Shown piece by piece: positions 44,768 to 52,862 of a stretch of 64,000 bases of DNA. The stretch's first letter is position 1. Every line of letters starts with the position of its first letter. A program made the translations under genes and the position numbers. Location: assembly GCF_031157275.1 (NCBI RefSeq), contig NZ_JAVIFW010000005.1, forward strand, positions 1 through 64,000, read 5' to 3'. This DNA comes from Streptomyces sp. LHD-70. Lineage in GTDB: Bacteria > Actinomycetota > Actinomycetes > Streptomycetales > Streptomycetaceae. The notes under the pieces are model-generated. The model was not told where the DNA came from, did no database searches, and saw only the letters and a list, made by a program, of their open reading frames with translations.

Positions 44768-45877
44768 CTACAGGTACAACCCCGAGTCCGCCCCGTCCCG
44801 CTGGTCCGGGACCGATGTGGGGCTCGTGCCGCGGCGCAGGGCGAAGAGTTCGGCGAGCGTCGCGCCGTCGCGGCCCACGGCCTCCTCGGCGGCGGGGAAA
44901 TCCGCGCCCAGCCAGTCGAGGGACTCGGCGCGGGTCAGTCCGCCCACCTCGATCCGGGCCAGGCAGCGCCCCGGCCGGACCACGGCCGGGTGCAGCCGTT
45001 CCAGGTCCTCGTTGGTGGTGACGCCCACCAGGACGTTGCGGCCCTGGCCGAGCAGTCCGTCGGTGAGGTTGAGCAGCCGGGAGAGGGCCTGGCCCGCGGT
45101 GTGCTTGGCCTCGCCGCGGATCAGCTCGTCGCAGTCCTCCAGGAGCAGCAGCCGCCAGCGGCCGCCCGCCGCGTCGTCCTCGCCGATCGCGATGTCCATG
45201 AGGTAGCCGACGTCGGAGAAGAGCCGCTCCGGGTCGAGTACGCAGTCCACCTGGCACCAGTCGCGCCAGGAGCGGGCGAGGGTGCGCAGGGCGGAGGTCT
45301 TGCCGGTGCCGGGCGGGCCGTGCAGGAGGAGCAGGCGGCCCGCGATGTCCTCGGGGGTGGTCTTCATCAGCCGGTCCATGGCCTCGGCGACCGGCGTCGT
45401 GTAGTTGGGGCGGACCTCGTCCCACGTACCGGCGGCGATCTGCCGGGTGGTGCGATGCGGGCCGCGGCGCGGCGACACGTACCAGAAGCCCATCGTCACG
45501 TTCTCGGGCTGGGGTTCGGGCTCGTCGGCGGCGCCGTCCGTGGACTGCTTCACGATCTCGCGGGCGAGCTCCTCGGTGACCGCGGTGACGGTGACGTCCG
45601 CGCCCCGGTTCCAGCGGGAGATCAGCAGCGTCCAGCCCTCGCCCTGGGCGAGGGTCGCGCTGCGGTCGTCGTCGCGCGCGGCGCGCAGCACGGTCGCACC
45701 CGGCGGGATCAGGGTCAGGCCGGACTTGACGCGGTCGATCGACGAGCTGTGCGCGTACGGCTGCTCGCCCGTCGCGAAGCGGCCGAGGAACAGCGCGTCG
45801 ACGACGTCCGAAGGGGAGTCGCTGTCATCGACGTTGAGCCGGATCGGCAGGGCACCGTGAGGGTCGTCAGCAGGCAT
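44768..45877 (-). CDS. AAA-family ATPase with DUF5925-like N-terminal domain
   Basis: A 369-residue protein. The N-terminal 150 residues (LNVDDSDSPSDVVDALFLGRFATGEQPYAHS, WTLLISRWNRGADVTVTAV) match the actinobacterial domain that precedes AAA modules. The AAA core has Walker A HGPPGTGKTSALR (near 190), Walker B LLLLEDCDEL, sensor 1 VGVTTNEDL and an arginine-finger region VVRPGRCLARIEV. It should be a protein-remodelling ATPase; partner and target unknown. ATG at 45877; another ATG three codons upstream is equally possible. Convergent with the YtrA-type regulator gene. Confidence 0.82.
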   Translation of the reverse strand: MPADDPHGALPIRLNVDDSDSPSDVVDALFLGRFATGEQPYAHSSSIDRVKSGLTLIPPGATVLRAARDDDRSATLAQGEGWTLLISRWNRGADVTVTAVTEELAREIVKQSTDGAADEPEPQPENVTMGFWYVSPRRGPHRTTRQIAAGTWDEVRPNYTTPVAEAMDRLMKTTPEDIAGRLLLLHGPPGTGKTSALRTLARSWRDWCQVDCVLDPERLFSDVGYLMDIAIGEDDAAGGRWRLLLLEDCDELIRGEAKHTAGQALSRLLNLTDGLLGQGRNVLVGVTTNEDLERLHPAVVRPGRCLARIEVGGLTRAESLDWLGADFPAAEEAVGRDGATLAELFALRRGTSPTSVPDQRDGADSGLYL

Positions 45878-46035
45878 GCGGCCCATGATCCGGCACGCCC
45901 GCCGGTCCCGCACCGCATTTCCTCAAGGCCCGGCCGTGTTCCGGGGCGCGCCGGGCCTCGTGGTCCAATGAGGCGGCCCGGCGCCGGAACCACCACCGCC
46001 GGGGCCGGAAGGACCGTACGGGCGGGGGAGTTGAC

Positions 46036-46707
46036 GTGGCGGGTTCAGCGAGGCCGAAACGGCGCAGGGCGGCACCTTCGCCGTTGGCTGCGGCACCGCG
46101 CGCACCCCGGCCACGGAGTGAGCGAGGCGGCGGCGAGCGCGGCGCCTCCCGTGACCGAACCGGCTCCCGTGACCGAACCGCCTCCCGCATCTGGCCCGCC
46201 ATCACGCTCATCGTGCTCGCCCTGATCGCCTCCGCGACGGGCACCTTCTTCTGGTCGGCTCCGCTCTGGGGCACCCTCGCACCGCACTGGCCCGGCGGCG
46301 GGTACGGATTCGCCGTCACCGTCGGCCTGTTGCTGCCGCTGGTGATCGGCGGGGCAGGCGCGGCGTGGCTCCGGATGCGGGGCGGCGACGGGGGCGCGGG
46401 CGGGGCGTCCGGGCCTGTCGGGGTGCTCGGCTGGGGAGCGGGGGTGTGCGCGGGCGGTGCGGCGGCGGTGTTCCTGCTCGCGCTTCAGCTCGGGGCGATC
46501 CGGCCCAAGCGCCGCAACCGGGACGCCGATTGCTACGAGGTGGGCGGGGCCTGCTGGATCGGTGAGCAGTATCCGCTGGCCTGGCTCGCCGGGGTGCTCG
46601 CGATCCCCGTCGGCATCCTCCTGCTCCTCTGGTGCGCGGGCCGCATCCGCAAGCGGCGCGGGACGGAGGCACCGACCGGGGACAGAGGCACCCACCAAGA
46701 CCCCTGA
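46036..46707 (+). CDS. integral membrane protein of unknown function
   Basis: A 223-residue protein. A basic Ala/Pro/Arg-rich cytoplasmic N-terminus (1-50) precedes four TM segments: IWPAITLIVLALIASATGTFF, YGFAVTVGLLLPLVIGGAGAAWL, LGWGAGVCAGGAAAVFLLALQLGAI, and LAWLAGVLAIPVGILLLLWCAG. Two Cys in the loop before the last TM (DADCYEVGGACWIGEQYP) may form a disulfide. GTG at 46036 follows GGGGGAG by five bases. No recognised family. Confidence 0.75.
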   Translation: MAGSARPKRRRAAPSPLAAAPRAPRPRSERGGGERGASRDRTGSRDRTASRIWPAITLIVLALIASATGTFFWSAPLWGTLAPHWPGGGYGFAVTVGLLLPLVIGGAGAAWLRMRGGDGGAGGASGPVGVLGWGAGVCAGGAAAVFLLALQLGAIRPKRRNRDADCYEVGGACWIGEQYPLAWLAGVLAIPVGILLLLWCAGRIRKRRGTEAPTGDRGTHQDP

Positions 46708-46907
46708 GCCCACCGAACTCCCTGGTAACTGAGCCTTCCTCATTTCCCGCCCCCACCAAGGAAGTTGTCCTGTGAAGGGGCGGATCCCAGGTCAAACCTG
46801 TTCCGAGTGAAGGTCCCCACACCGAACCTTCTTGGCATGGACACTCCCAGCGTCACCGGCCGCGTGCTACCACGGCTTAGGCAGAGATCCTGCTAAAGGG
46901 AGGTTCC

Positions 46908-47717
46908 ATGAGACTGTCCCGAATCACGGCTTACGCCTCGTCACTTCTCCTTGCCACCGGCTTAGCTCTCACCGGAGCAGGCACGGCAGGGGCCACCGAG
47001 GGCGCGGCGGCCGAGGCCTATGTGGCGCTCGGCGACTCCTACTCCTCGGGCCTCGGCGCCGGCAACTACGACAGCGGGAGCGGTGGCTGCAAGCGCAGCA
47101 CCCGCGCGTACCCCGTCCTGTGGGCCAACTCCCACTCCCCGTCGTCCTTCTCCTTCACCGCCTGCTCCGGCGCCCGCACCGGCGATCTCATCAACAACCA
47201 GCTGGGTCCCCTCAACTCCGGTACGACGCTCGTCTCCCTCACCATCGGCGGCAACGACGCGGGCTTCGCCGACGTCATGACCACCTGCGTCCTGCAGTCC
47301 GAGAGCACCTGCATCGCCCGAGTCAACGAGGCGAAGCGATACGTCGACACCACGCTTCCCGGCAACCTCCACAAGGCGTACAGCGCGATCCGCGGCAAGG
47401 CCCCCAACGCGCAGGTGGCCGTGCTCGGTTACCCCCGCTTCTACAAGCTGAACGGCAGCTGCGTCGCAGGGCTCACCGAGAACGAGCGCGCCGCCATCAA
47501 CGGCGCCGCCGACCACCTCAACGCCGCCACCGCCAAGCGGGCCGCCGACCACGGCTTCGCCTTCGGCGACGTGGCCCCGGCCTTCACCGGACACGAGATC
47601 TGCTCCGGCGACTCCTGGTTGCACAGCGTCAACTGGGGCAACATCGGCGAGTCCTACCACCCCACCGCGGCCGGTCAGTCGGGCGGATACCTGCCCACCT
47701 TCAGCGGCACCGTGTGA
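46908..47717 (+). CDS. secreted SGNH-family lipase/esterase
   Basis: A 269-residue exported hydrolase. Signal peptide about 1-35. Block I has the nucleophile Ser44 (ALGDSYSSG), block III is IGGNDAGF, and block V has the catalytic His251 (ESYHPTAAG). Six Cys (GGCKRS, TACSG, TTCVL, STCIA, GSCVAG, EICSG) fit the three disulfides of the Streptomyces extracellular lipase family, which lacks a classical Asp and acts on fatty-acyl esters. The ATG at 46908 follows GGGAGGT. A terminator follows at 47779. Confidence 0.92.
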   Translation: MRLSRITAYASSLLLATGLALTGAGTAGATEGAAAEAYVALGDSYSSGLGAGNYDSGSGGCKRSTRAYPVLWANSHSPSSFSFTACSGARTGDLINNQLGPLNSGTTLVSLTIGGNDAGFADVMTTCVLQSESTCIARVNEAKRYVDTTLPGNLHKAYSAIRGKAPNAQVAVLGYPRFYKLNGSCVAGLTENERAAINGAADHLNAATAKRAADHGFAFGDVAPAFTGHEICSGDSWLHSVNWGNIGESYHPTAAGQSGGYLPTFSGTV

Positions 47718-47778
47718 GCCCGACCGGCCACACCAGCCGCGCGTTCCCACCCCCACCCTGAATGACGACTGCCACACG

Positions 47779-47815
47779 CGGGCAGGAGCTCCCGTACGAC
47801 CGGGGCTCCTGCCCG
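47779..47815. terminator. intrinsic-type hairpin after the lipase gene
   Basis: Perfect 11-bp arms 47779-47789 and 47805-47815 (CGGGCAGGAGC with GCTCCTGCCCG), 60 bases after the stop. No T-run follows, as is common in Streptomyces. Confidence 0.85.
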
Positions 47816-48271
47816 CACCGCGTCGGCGGACGGTGCGTCAACTCAATTCGTACGAGCGGGACTTGAGGACCGAGTTCGGCGCGGAGCGTGACGGCGGGTG
47901 CGCGCGGGGTAGTAGTTGGGCCCCGCGATCCGCCTTCGTAAACATCGCCACGCCGGAAGTGGTGATCATCACAGACTGCAAGGGCCCCGCGTCGCGTTAC
48001 GGTCCATACGGGGCCGCCGGGACACGCCGCGTTCCGCCATCTGGAGGCACGGGCGAACAGGCTCCCGGCCGCCCCTGGGGTGACGGCCGGTCACTACGAG
48101 TCGGTCGCGCCCAACTTGTCCAACTCGCCCTGGAATCAGGCGTATTCAGAGAGTGAGCGTCAACATCCTTAAGGTGGAAGTGAATCCCGCGACCGGGATA
48201 CGCGAGTGTCAGTGCGGGGCGATAGGGTTAACCTGCCCGGGCCGGGTGCCCTCGTACGGGTGGGGAGTGAC
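47816..48271. other. 456-base intergenic region
   Basis: No convincing gene. An open frame at 47833-48156 has no ribosome site and no domain. GTGATCATCAC (47962-47972) is a short palindrome. GATAGGGTTAAC (48220-48231) could be a -10 region for the gene at 48272. Several stretches look ordered and the interval is long for this window, so a small RNA is possible but not shown. Confidence 0.4.
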
Positions 48272-48541
48272 ATGGAACAGATAACAGTGCGCAGCAGGGC
48301 GCGAGTCCCTGCGATCACCTGCGGGAGCAGTGCGACCAGCTCTCGTCTCGACCGCCATCTGTCGGTGCTGGGCGGCCCCGCCGTCCCGCAGCGGGAGTCG
48401 GCGGACGCGACGCTGCTGATGCGCGAGCTCACGACGCGTGATGTGGCGCACGAGCGCACGAGCCGTGTGGCCCGTGTGCGCAAGGTCTCTCTCTTCGCGC
48501 CGCTCCGGCGGCTGACCCGCTCGCTCTTCGGCGGCCACTGA
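48272..48541 (+). CDS. small basic hypothetical protein
   Basis: An 89-residue protein starting MEQITVRSRARVPAITCGSSATSSRLDRHLSVLGG and ending KVSLFAPLRRLTRSLFGGH. The C-terminal 15 residues form a basic amphipathic segment that may contact membrane or nucleic acid. GGGGAG stands five to six bases before the ATG at 48272. I recall it as conserved but uncharacterised in Streptomyces. A serine-rich centre and one Cys are the only other features. Confidence 0.65.
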   Translation: MEQITVRSRARVPAITCGSSATSSRLDRHLSVLGGPAVPQRESADATLLMRELTTRDVAHERTSRVARVRKVSLFAPLRRLTRSLFGGH

Positions 48542-48643
48542 GCCGTCTGCGGCGGCCACCAGGCCGCCGTACGAAGCGAGCAGGACAGAGCAGAGCACGA
48601 CAGTGTGAGCCCGCAGCCCGCGGGCCACACCCCGGCCCTTCAC

Positions 48644-48694
48644 ACGCACAGGCCCGTCACGCCCACAGGCCCGTCACACGCACAGGCCCGTCAC
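48644..48694. repeat. three 17-bp tandem repeats
   Basis: ACGCACAGGCCCGTCAC occurs at 48644, as GCCCACAGGCCCGTCAC at 48661, and again unchanged at 48678. It lies just past the stop codon of the CoA-transferase gene (minus strand). Confidence 0.88.
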
Positions 48695-48696
48695 GC

Positions 48697-49917
48697 TCAG
48701 GCGACCACACCGTCCCGGCGCAACGCTGCGATCTCGGCGTCCGACATCCCCACGGCACGCAGCAGCGCCCCGGTGTGCTCGCCGAGCGCGGGCACCGCTC
48801 CCATCGCCGGATCCGCCCCGCCCGGCAGCGTCACCGGCGGCAGCAGCGCCCGCAACGACCCCACCGGCGACCCCACCTCGCGCCACCGCCCCCGCGCCGC
48901 CAGCTGCGGATGCTCCGCCACCTCCGTGACGTCCCGCAGCCGCGCGCACGCGATCCCCGCCTTCTCCAGGCGCGCCAGCGCGGTATCCACATCGAGCCGG
49001 CCCAGGGCCTTCGCCACCAGCTCGTCCGTCGCCGCCCGGTGCGCCGTCCGCGCCGCGTTGGTCGCGTACGCCGGATCATCCGCCAACTCCGGCCGCTCCA
49101 GGACCATTTCGGCCAGGCGCCGCCACTCCCGGTCGTTCTGCACGGAGAGCAGCACGCGCGCCCCGTCCGCGGTGGCGTAGGCGTCGTACGGGGCGATCAC
49201 CGCGTGCGCCAGACCCGTGCGGACCGGCGGCTCGCCGCCGTGCATCGCGTGATGCAGCGGGTGGCCCATCCACTCCGCGAGGGCCTCCAGCATGGAGACC
49301 TCCACCGGGCCGCCGAGCCCCGTCGTCGACCGCCTGAGCAGCGCCGCGAGCACCCCCGAGAACGCGTACATCGCCGCCGCGATGTCGGCCGCCGGGATAC
49401 CCGCCTTCACCGGCTGCTCCGGCGTCCCCGTGACCGACACCAGGCCCGCCTCGCACTGCACGAGCATGTCGTACGCTCGCTTGTCCGCATACGGGCCACC
49501 CGCCCCGTACCCCGAGATGTCCACCGCCACGAGCCGTGGATGCTCCGCGCACAGCGACGCCGCGTCCAGGCCCAGGCGGGCCGCCGCACCCTGCGCCAGG
49601 TTCTGCACGAAGACGTCCGCCTCCGCGATCAGCGCCCGTACGGCCGCGAGGCCCCGCGGATCCTTCAGGTCGACCGCGAGGGACTCCTTGCCGCGGTTCG
49701 CCCACACGAAGTGCGAGGCCAGACCGGCCGCCGCCGTGTCGTAGCCGCGGGCGAAGTCGCCGCCGTCCGGCCGCTCGACCTTGATCACCCGGGCGCCCAG
49801 ATCGGCCAGTTGACGCGTGGCGAACGGTGCCGAGACGGCCTGCTCGACGGCGACGACGGTGATGCCGTCCAGGGGTAGCGGCTGCTGCGGCTGAGGGGGA
49901 CGCGGAGAGTTCTGCAT
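48697..49917 (-). CDS. CaiB/BaiF-family (class III) CoA-transferase
   Basis: A 406-residue acyl-CoA transferase. PLDGITVVAVEQAVSAPFATRQLADLGARVIKVERPDGGDFAR is the N-terminal CoA-binding Rossmann pattern. The expected aspartyl nucleophile is in AYDMLVQCEAGLVSVTG (about residue 165). PVKAGIPAADIAAAMYAFSGVLAAL and PVEVSMLEALAEWMGHP are further family blocks. The C-terminal domain ends GEHTGALLRAVGMSDAEIAALRRDGVV. The acyl donor is unknown, possibly oxalyl-, carnitinyl- or benzylsuccinyl-like. ATG at 49917, and the region to 50110 is a divergent promoter with the amidohydrolase gene. Confidence 0.9.
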   Translation of the reverse strand: MQNSPRPPQPQQPLPLDGITVVAVEQAVSAPFATRQLADLGARVIKVERPDGGDFARGYDTAAAGLASHFVWANRGKESLAVDLKDPRGLAAVRALIAEADVFVQNLAQGAAARLGLDAASLCAEHPRLVAVDISGYGAGGPYADKRAYDMLVQCEAGLVSVTGTPEQPVKAGIPAADIAAAMYAFSGVLAALLRRSTTGLGGPVEVSMLEALAEWMGHPLHHAMHGGEPPVRTGLAHAVIAPYDAYATADGARVLLSVQNDREWRRLAEMVLERPELADDPAYATNAARTAHRAATDELVAKALGRLDVDTALARLEKAGIACARLRDVTEVAEHPQLAARGRWREVGSPVGSLRALLPPVTLPGGADPAMGAVPALGEHTGALLRAVGMSDAEIAALRRDGVVA

Positions 49918-50110
49918 GGCTCATGATCCTGAACCCCGCGTAATGGCTTTGTCACCCCGGATGTTGACGTGGCAACGATCACGGTCCAAGGTGCTGATCA
50001 CCGCAAGCGCATGGCAGGTACACCGAACTGTGGTGTGCCCGTGCGCTTTTGTCCCCATATGCCGCGATTCGCCGGCGTCCTCGCCACCGCCCTCACCCCC
50101 GGAGGCCCGC

Positions 50111-51850
50111 GTGTGTGACCTGCACGATCAGCACGAGCACGACCACGAGACCGCCACCGCCGGACACCCCGCGCTCAGCCGTCGGCGCGTGATGCAGCTC
50201 CTCGGCGCCGCGGGCGTCACGGCCGCCGCGATGAGCGCCGACGCCGACCCCGCGATGGCCGCCGCGGCTGAATCCGCCGATACGGACGGCTCGTACCAGG
50301 CACCCGAAGGGCTCGCCGAGGACAGCGCCGCCAAGCGGACCGCGCTCGGCTGGATCACCTCACAGGCCGACCGGATCACCGGCCTCAACGAAGAGATATG
50401 GGAGCTGGCCGAGCTCTCCCTGCGGGAGTGGAAGTCGTCGCTCGCCCAGGCCGACTTCCTCAAGAAGGCCGGATTCCAGGTCGAGTTCGGCACCGCCGGC
50501 TTCCCCACCGCCTTCACCGCGACGTACCGGCACGGCTCGGGCGGACCGGCCATCGGCTTCAGCGGCGAGTACGACGCGCTGCCCGGCCTCTCCCAGAAGA
50601 AGGGCGTCGGCCACCACGACCCCCTGGAGTACGTGCACGACCCGTACGCCCCCTCGTACGGCCCCGGCCACGGCTGCGGGCACAGCGCGCTCGGCACGGC
50701 GGCGGCAGCGGCGGCCGCAGCCGTGGCGCGGGCCGCGGAGAGGCACGACCTGCCCGTGACCGTGAAGTTCTTCGGCTCCACGGCCGAGGAGACCCTGGTC
50801 GGCAAGACGTACGCGGTCTCGCAGGGCGTGTACGACGGACTCGACGCCTTCCTCGACTGGCACCCCTCCACCGCCAACGCCACCGGCTGGGGCTCCACCA
50901 CCGCGATGACCGCGGTGACGTTCACCTTCCTCGGCGTAGCAGGGCACGGCGGCACCCCGCTCGGGAACAAGTCGGCCCTCGACGCCGCCGTGATGATGGC
51001 GACGATGTCGGAGTTCCTGCGCGAGGAGAACCTGGCGCCCAGCGGCCGGCTCCACTGGGTGATCAACAACGGCGGCGACATCCCGAACGTCACCCCGGAG
51101 ATCGCCGAGATCTCGTACTACGTACGCGAGGGCAGCCCCGCGCGCGTGCAGGTGCTGCTCGACAAGGTGATCGCCGTGTCCGAGGCGGCGGCGAAGGCCG
51201 CGCAGACCAAGGTGAGCCACCGCATCACCGCGGCCTGCTGGAACCAGCTGCCGTCCAGGTCCTTCGCCGAGCTCCTGCACGACAACATGCGCCAGATCGG
51301 CCCGCCCGAGTTCTCCGGCGAGGCACAGGAGTTGGCGAAGGAGCTGCAGAAGTCCCTCGGGCTTCCCGAGAAGGGCCTGCACGCCGAGATCGGCGCGCTC
51401 AACCCGCCCAACCCGGTCTTCATGGGCGGCGGTTCCACGGATGTCGCCGACATCAGCTGGAACGTGCCGACCGTGTCCATGGGCGCGGCCCTCGCGCCCA
51501 TCGGGACCAAGATGCACACCTGGTCCACGGCGGCCTGCGCGGCGGCGGCGCCCGGCCGGGCGGCGGTGCTCGCCGCGGCGTCGTATCTGGCGGCGACGGC
51601 GGTCGACCTGCTGACCCAGCCTGCGCGGCTGAAGGCGGTCAAGGAGGAGTTCGCGGAGCGGACGAAGGGGGTGGAGTGGAAGACGGCGCTCCCGGAGGGG
51701 TACGAGCCGCCGATGTACGAGCCGCCGGCGTGGTTCCTCAAGCAGACGGGCCAGAAGTGGCCCCCGAGCAACATCACGTGGCCGCCCAGGCGAGTGGTCT
51801 CGCAGGAGCAGTTCTCTTCTTTGGGGCCGGAGTTGGCGCCGCAGAAGTAA
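50111..51850 (+). CDS. Tat-exported M20 family amidohydrolase
   Basis: A 579-residue metallo-amidohydrolase. A His/Asp-rich N-tip (CDLHDQHEHDHE) precedes a twin-arginine signal (LSRRRVMQLLGAAGVTAAAM). The M20D core has SGEYDALPGLSQKKG, PGHGCGHSALG (metal-binding His), STAEETLVGK (Glu general base region) and VAGHGGTPLGNKSALDA (lid). Relatives are AbgB-type p-aminobenzoyl-glutamate and N-acyl amino acid hydrolases. The C-terminal 80 residues (KTALPEGYEPPMYEPPAWF) are an extension. GTG at 50111 follows GGAGG by five bases. Export of this family by Tat is uncommon. Confidence 0.85.
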   Translation: MCDLHDQHEHDHETATAGHPALSRRRVMQLLGAAGVTAAAMSADADPAMAAAAESADTDGSYQAPEGLAEDSAAKRTALGWITSQADRITGLNEEIWELAELSLREWKSSLAQADFLKKAGFQVEFGTAGFPTAFTATYRHGSGGPAIGFSGEYDALPGLSQKKGVGHHDPLEYVHDPYAPSYGPGHGCGHSALGTAAAAAAAAVARAAERHDLPVTVKFFGSTAEETLVGKTYAVSQGVYDGLDAFLDWHPSTANATGWGSTTAMTAVTFTFLGVAGHGGTPLGNKSALDAAVMMATMSEFLREENLAPSGRLHWVINNGGDIPNVTPEIAEISYYVREGSPARVQVLLDKVIAVSEAAAKAAQTKVSHRITAACWNQLPSRSFAELLHDNMRQIGPPEFSGEAQELAKELQKSLGLPEKGLHAEIGALNPPNPVFMGGGSTDVADISWNVPTVSMGAALAPIGTKMHTWSTAACAAAAPGRAAVLAAASYLAATAVDLLTQPARLKAVKEEFAERTKGVEWKTALPEGYEPPMYEPPAWFLKQTGQKWPPSNITWPPRRVVSQEQFSSLGPELAPQK

Positions 51851-51883
51851 AGGCTGCTGCCCCAGGGACTTAGGGTTACGGAC

Positions 51884-52663
51884 GTGCCCGCGTACGCCGC
51901 CAACACGTTGCTGCCCGTCAACCTCACCCTGGGCGCGGTCCTCGCCGTGCTGCTCGCGGTGGCCGCCTGCGTCGCCGCGTTCGCCCGGCTCAGCCCCGCC
52001 GAGGACCGGGGCCGCGCCCGCGAGATCGTCGTCGCCGGGCTGCGCGCCGCCGCCCAGCTCGCCGCCGTCTCCCTGCTGATCGGCTGGGTGGTCCGCTCCG
52101 TACCGCTGCTGCTCGGCTTCCTCGTCCTGATGTACGTGGTGGCCACCCGCACCGCCGGACGCCGGATCACCGCCGACGGCAGCTGGTGGTGGGCGGCGGT
52201 GCCCATCGGGGCGGGCGTCGTCCCCGTGGTCCTGGCGCTGCTGCTCACCGGGCTCGTGCCGCTCAAGGGCATCGCGCTGATCCCCGTCACCGGCATCCTC
52301 ATCGGCGGCGCGCTCACCGCCACCGTGCTCGGCGGCCGTCGCGCCCTGGACGAACTCGACGCCCGCAAGGGCGAGGTGGAGGCGGCCATGGCCCTCGGCC
52401 TGAGCGACCCCGAGGCCCGCCTCCTGGTCGCCCGCCCGGCCGCGTCGGAGGCGCTGATCCCCGGCCTCGACCAGACCCGTACGGTCGGCCTGGTCACGCT
52501 GCCCGGCGCGTTCGTCGGCATGCTCCTCGGCGGGGCGTCACCGGTACAGGCGGGCGCGGTACAGCTCTTCGTGCTCGTCGCGCTCATGGCGGTGCAGGGG
52601 GTCGCGGTGGCGGGGGTGCTGGAGCTGGTGGCGCGGGGGTACCTGCATCGTGGCGTGGCCTAG
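51884..52663 (+). CDS. FetB-like ABC permease (UPF0014)
   Basis: A 259-residue protein with seven or so hydrophobic segments. VVAGLRAAAQLAAVSLLIGWVV, VVPLKG-type loop LVPLKGIALIPVTGILIGGALTATVLGGRRALDEL, EAAMALGLSDPEARLLVARPAASEALIPGLDQTRTVGLVTLPGAFVGMLLGGASPVQAGAVQLFVL are the family core. FetB works with the ATPase FetA in iron export or homeostasis in E. coli; no ATPase gene accompanies it here. GTG start at 51884, 33 bases after the amidohydrolase stop, so it could share that transcript. Confidence 0.82.
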   Translation: MPAYAANTLLPVNLTLGAVLAVLLAVAACVAAFARLSPAEDRGRAREIVVAGLRAAAQLAAVSLLIGWVVRSVPLLLGFLVLMYVVATRTAGRRITADGSWWWAAVPIGAGVVPVVLALLLTGLVPLKGIALIPVTGILIGGALTATVLGGRRALDELDARKGEVEAAMALGLSDPEARLLVARPAASEALIPGLDQTRTVGLVTLPGAFVGMLLGGASPVQAGAVQLFVLVALMAVQGVAVAGVLELVARGYLHRGVA

Positions 52664-52681
52664 AGGCTTACTTTTCCCCTC

Positions 52682-52844
52682 CCCTCCCCGCCCCTTCCCG
52701 ACTGTGTCGATCTGCGGCTGGCGCCGCGTGGCCTGCCGGACGGGCCTCCTCAATCTCCCCCAGCTACCGCTGGGAGGTGCCCCCAGAGGGGCTCAAATTG
52801 AGCCCCTCCGGCGATTGAGGAGATTCGGGAAGGGGCGGGGAGGG
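52682..52844. repeat. dispersed intergenic hairpin element, copy 2
   Basis: Perfect 20-bp terminal inverted repeats at 52682-52701 and 52825-52844 enclose a nested pair CTCCTCAAT/ATTGAGGAG (52747-52755, 52814-52822) and a hairpin GAGGGGCTC-AAATT-GAGCCCCTC (52786-52808). Related to copy 1 at 27901-28019. It fills the gap between two convergent genes and will also act as a terminator. Confidence 0.85.
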
Positions 52845-52862
52845 AAGAAGGAGCAGCCGCCC

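Noticed and set aside
47833..48156. 107-codon plus-strand frame in the gap after the lipase
   Set aside because: No ribosome site, no domain and uneven codon use; kept as intergenic.
49916..50110. N-terminal extension of the M20 amidohydrolase
   Set aside because: It overlaps the divergent CoA-transferase start and displaces the Tat signal; GGAGG marks the GTG at 50111.
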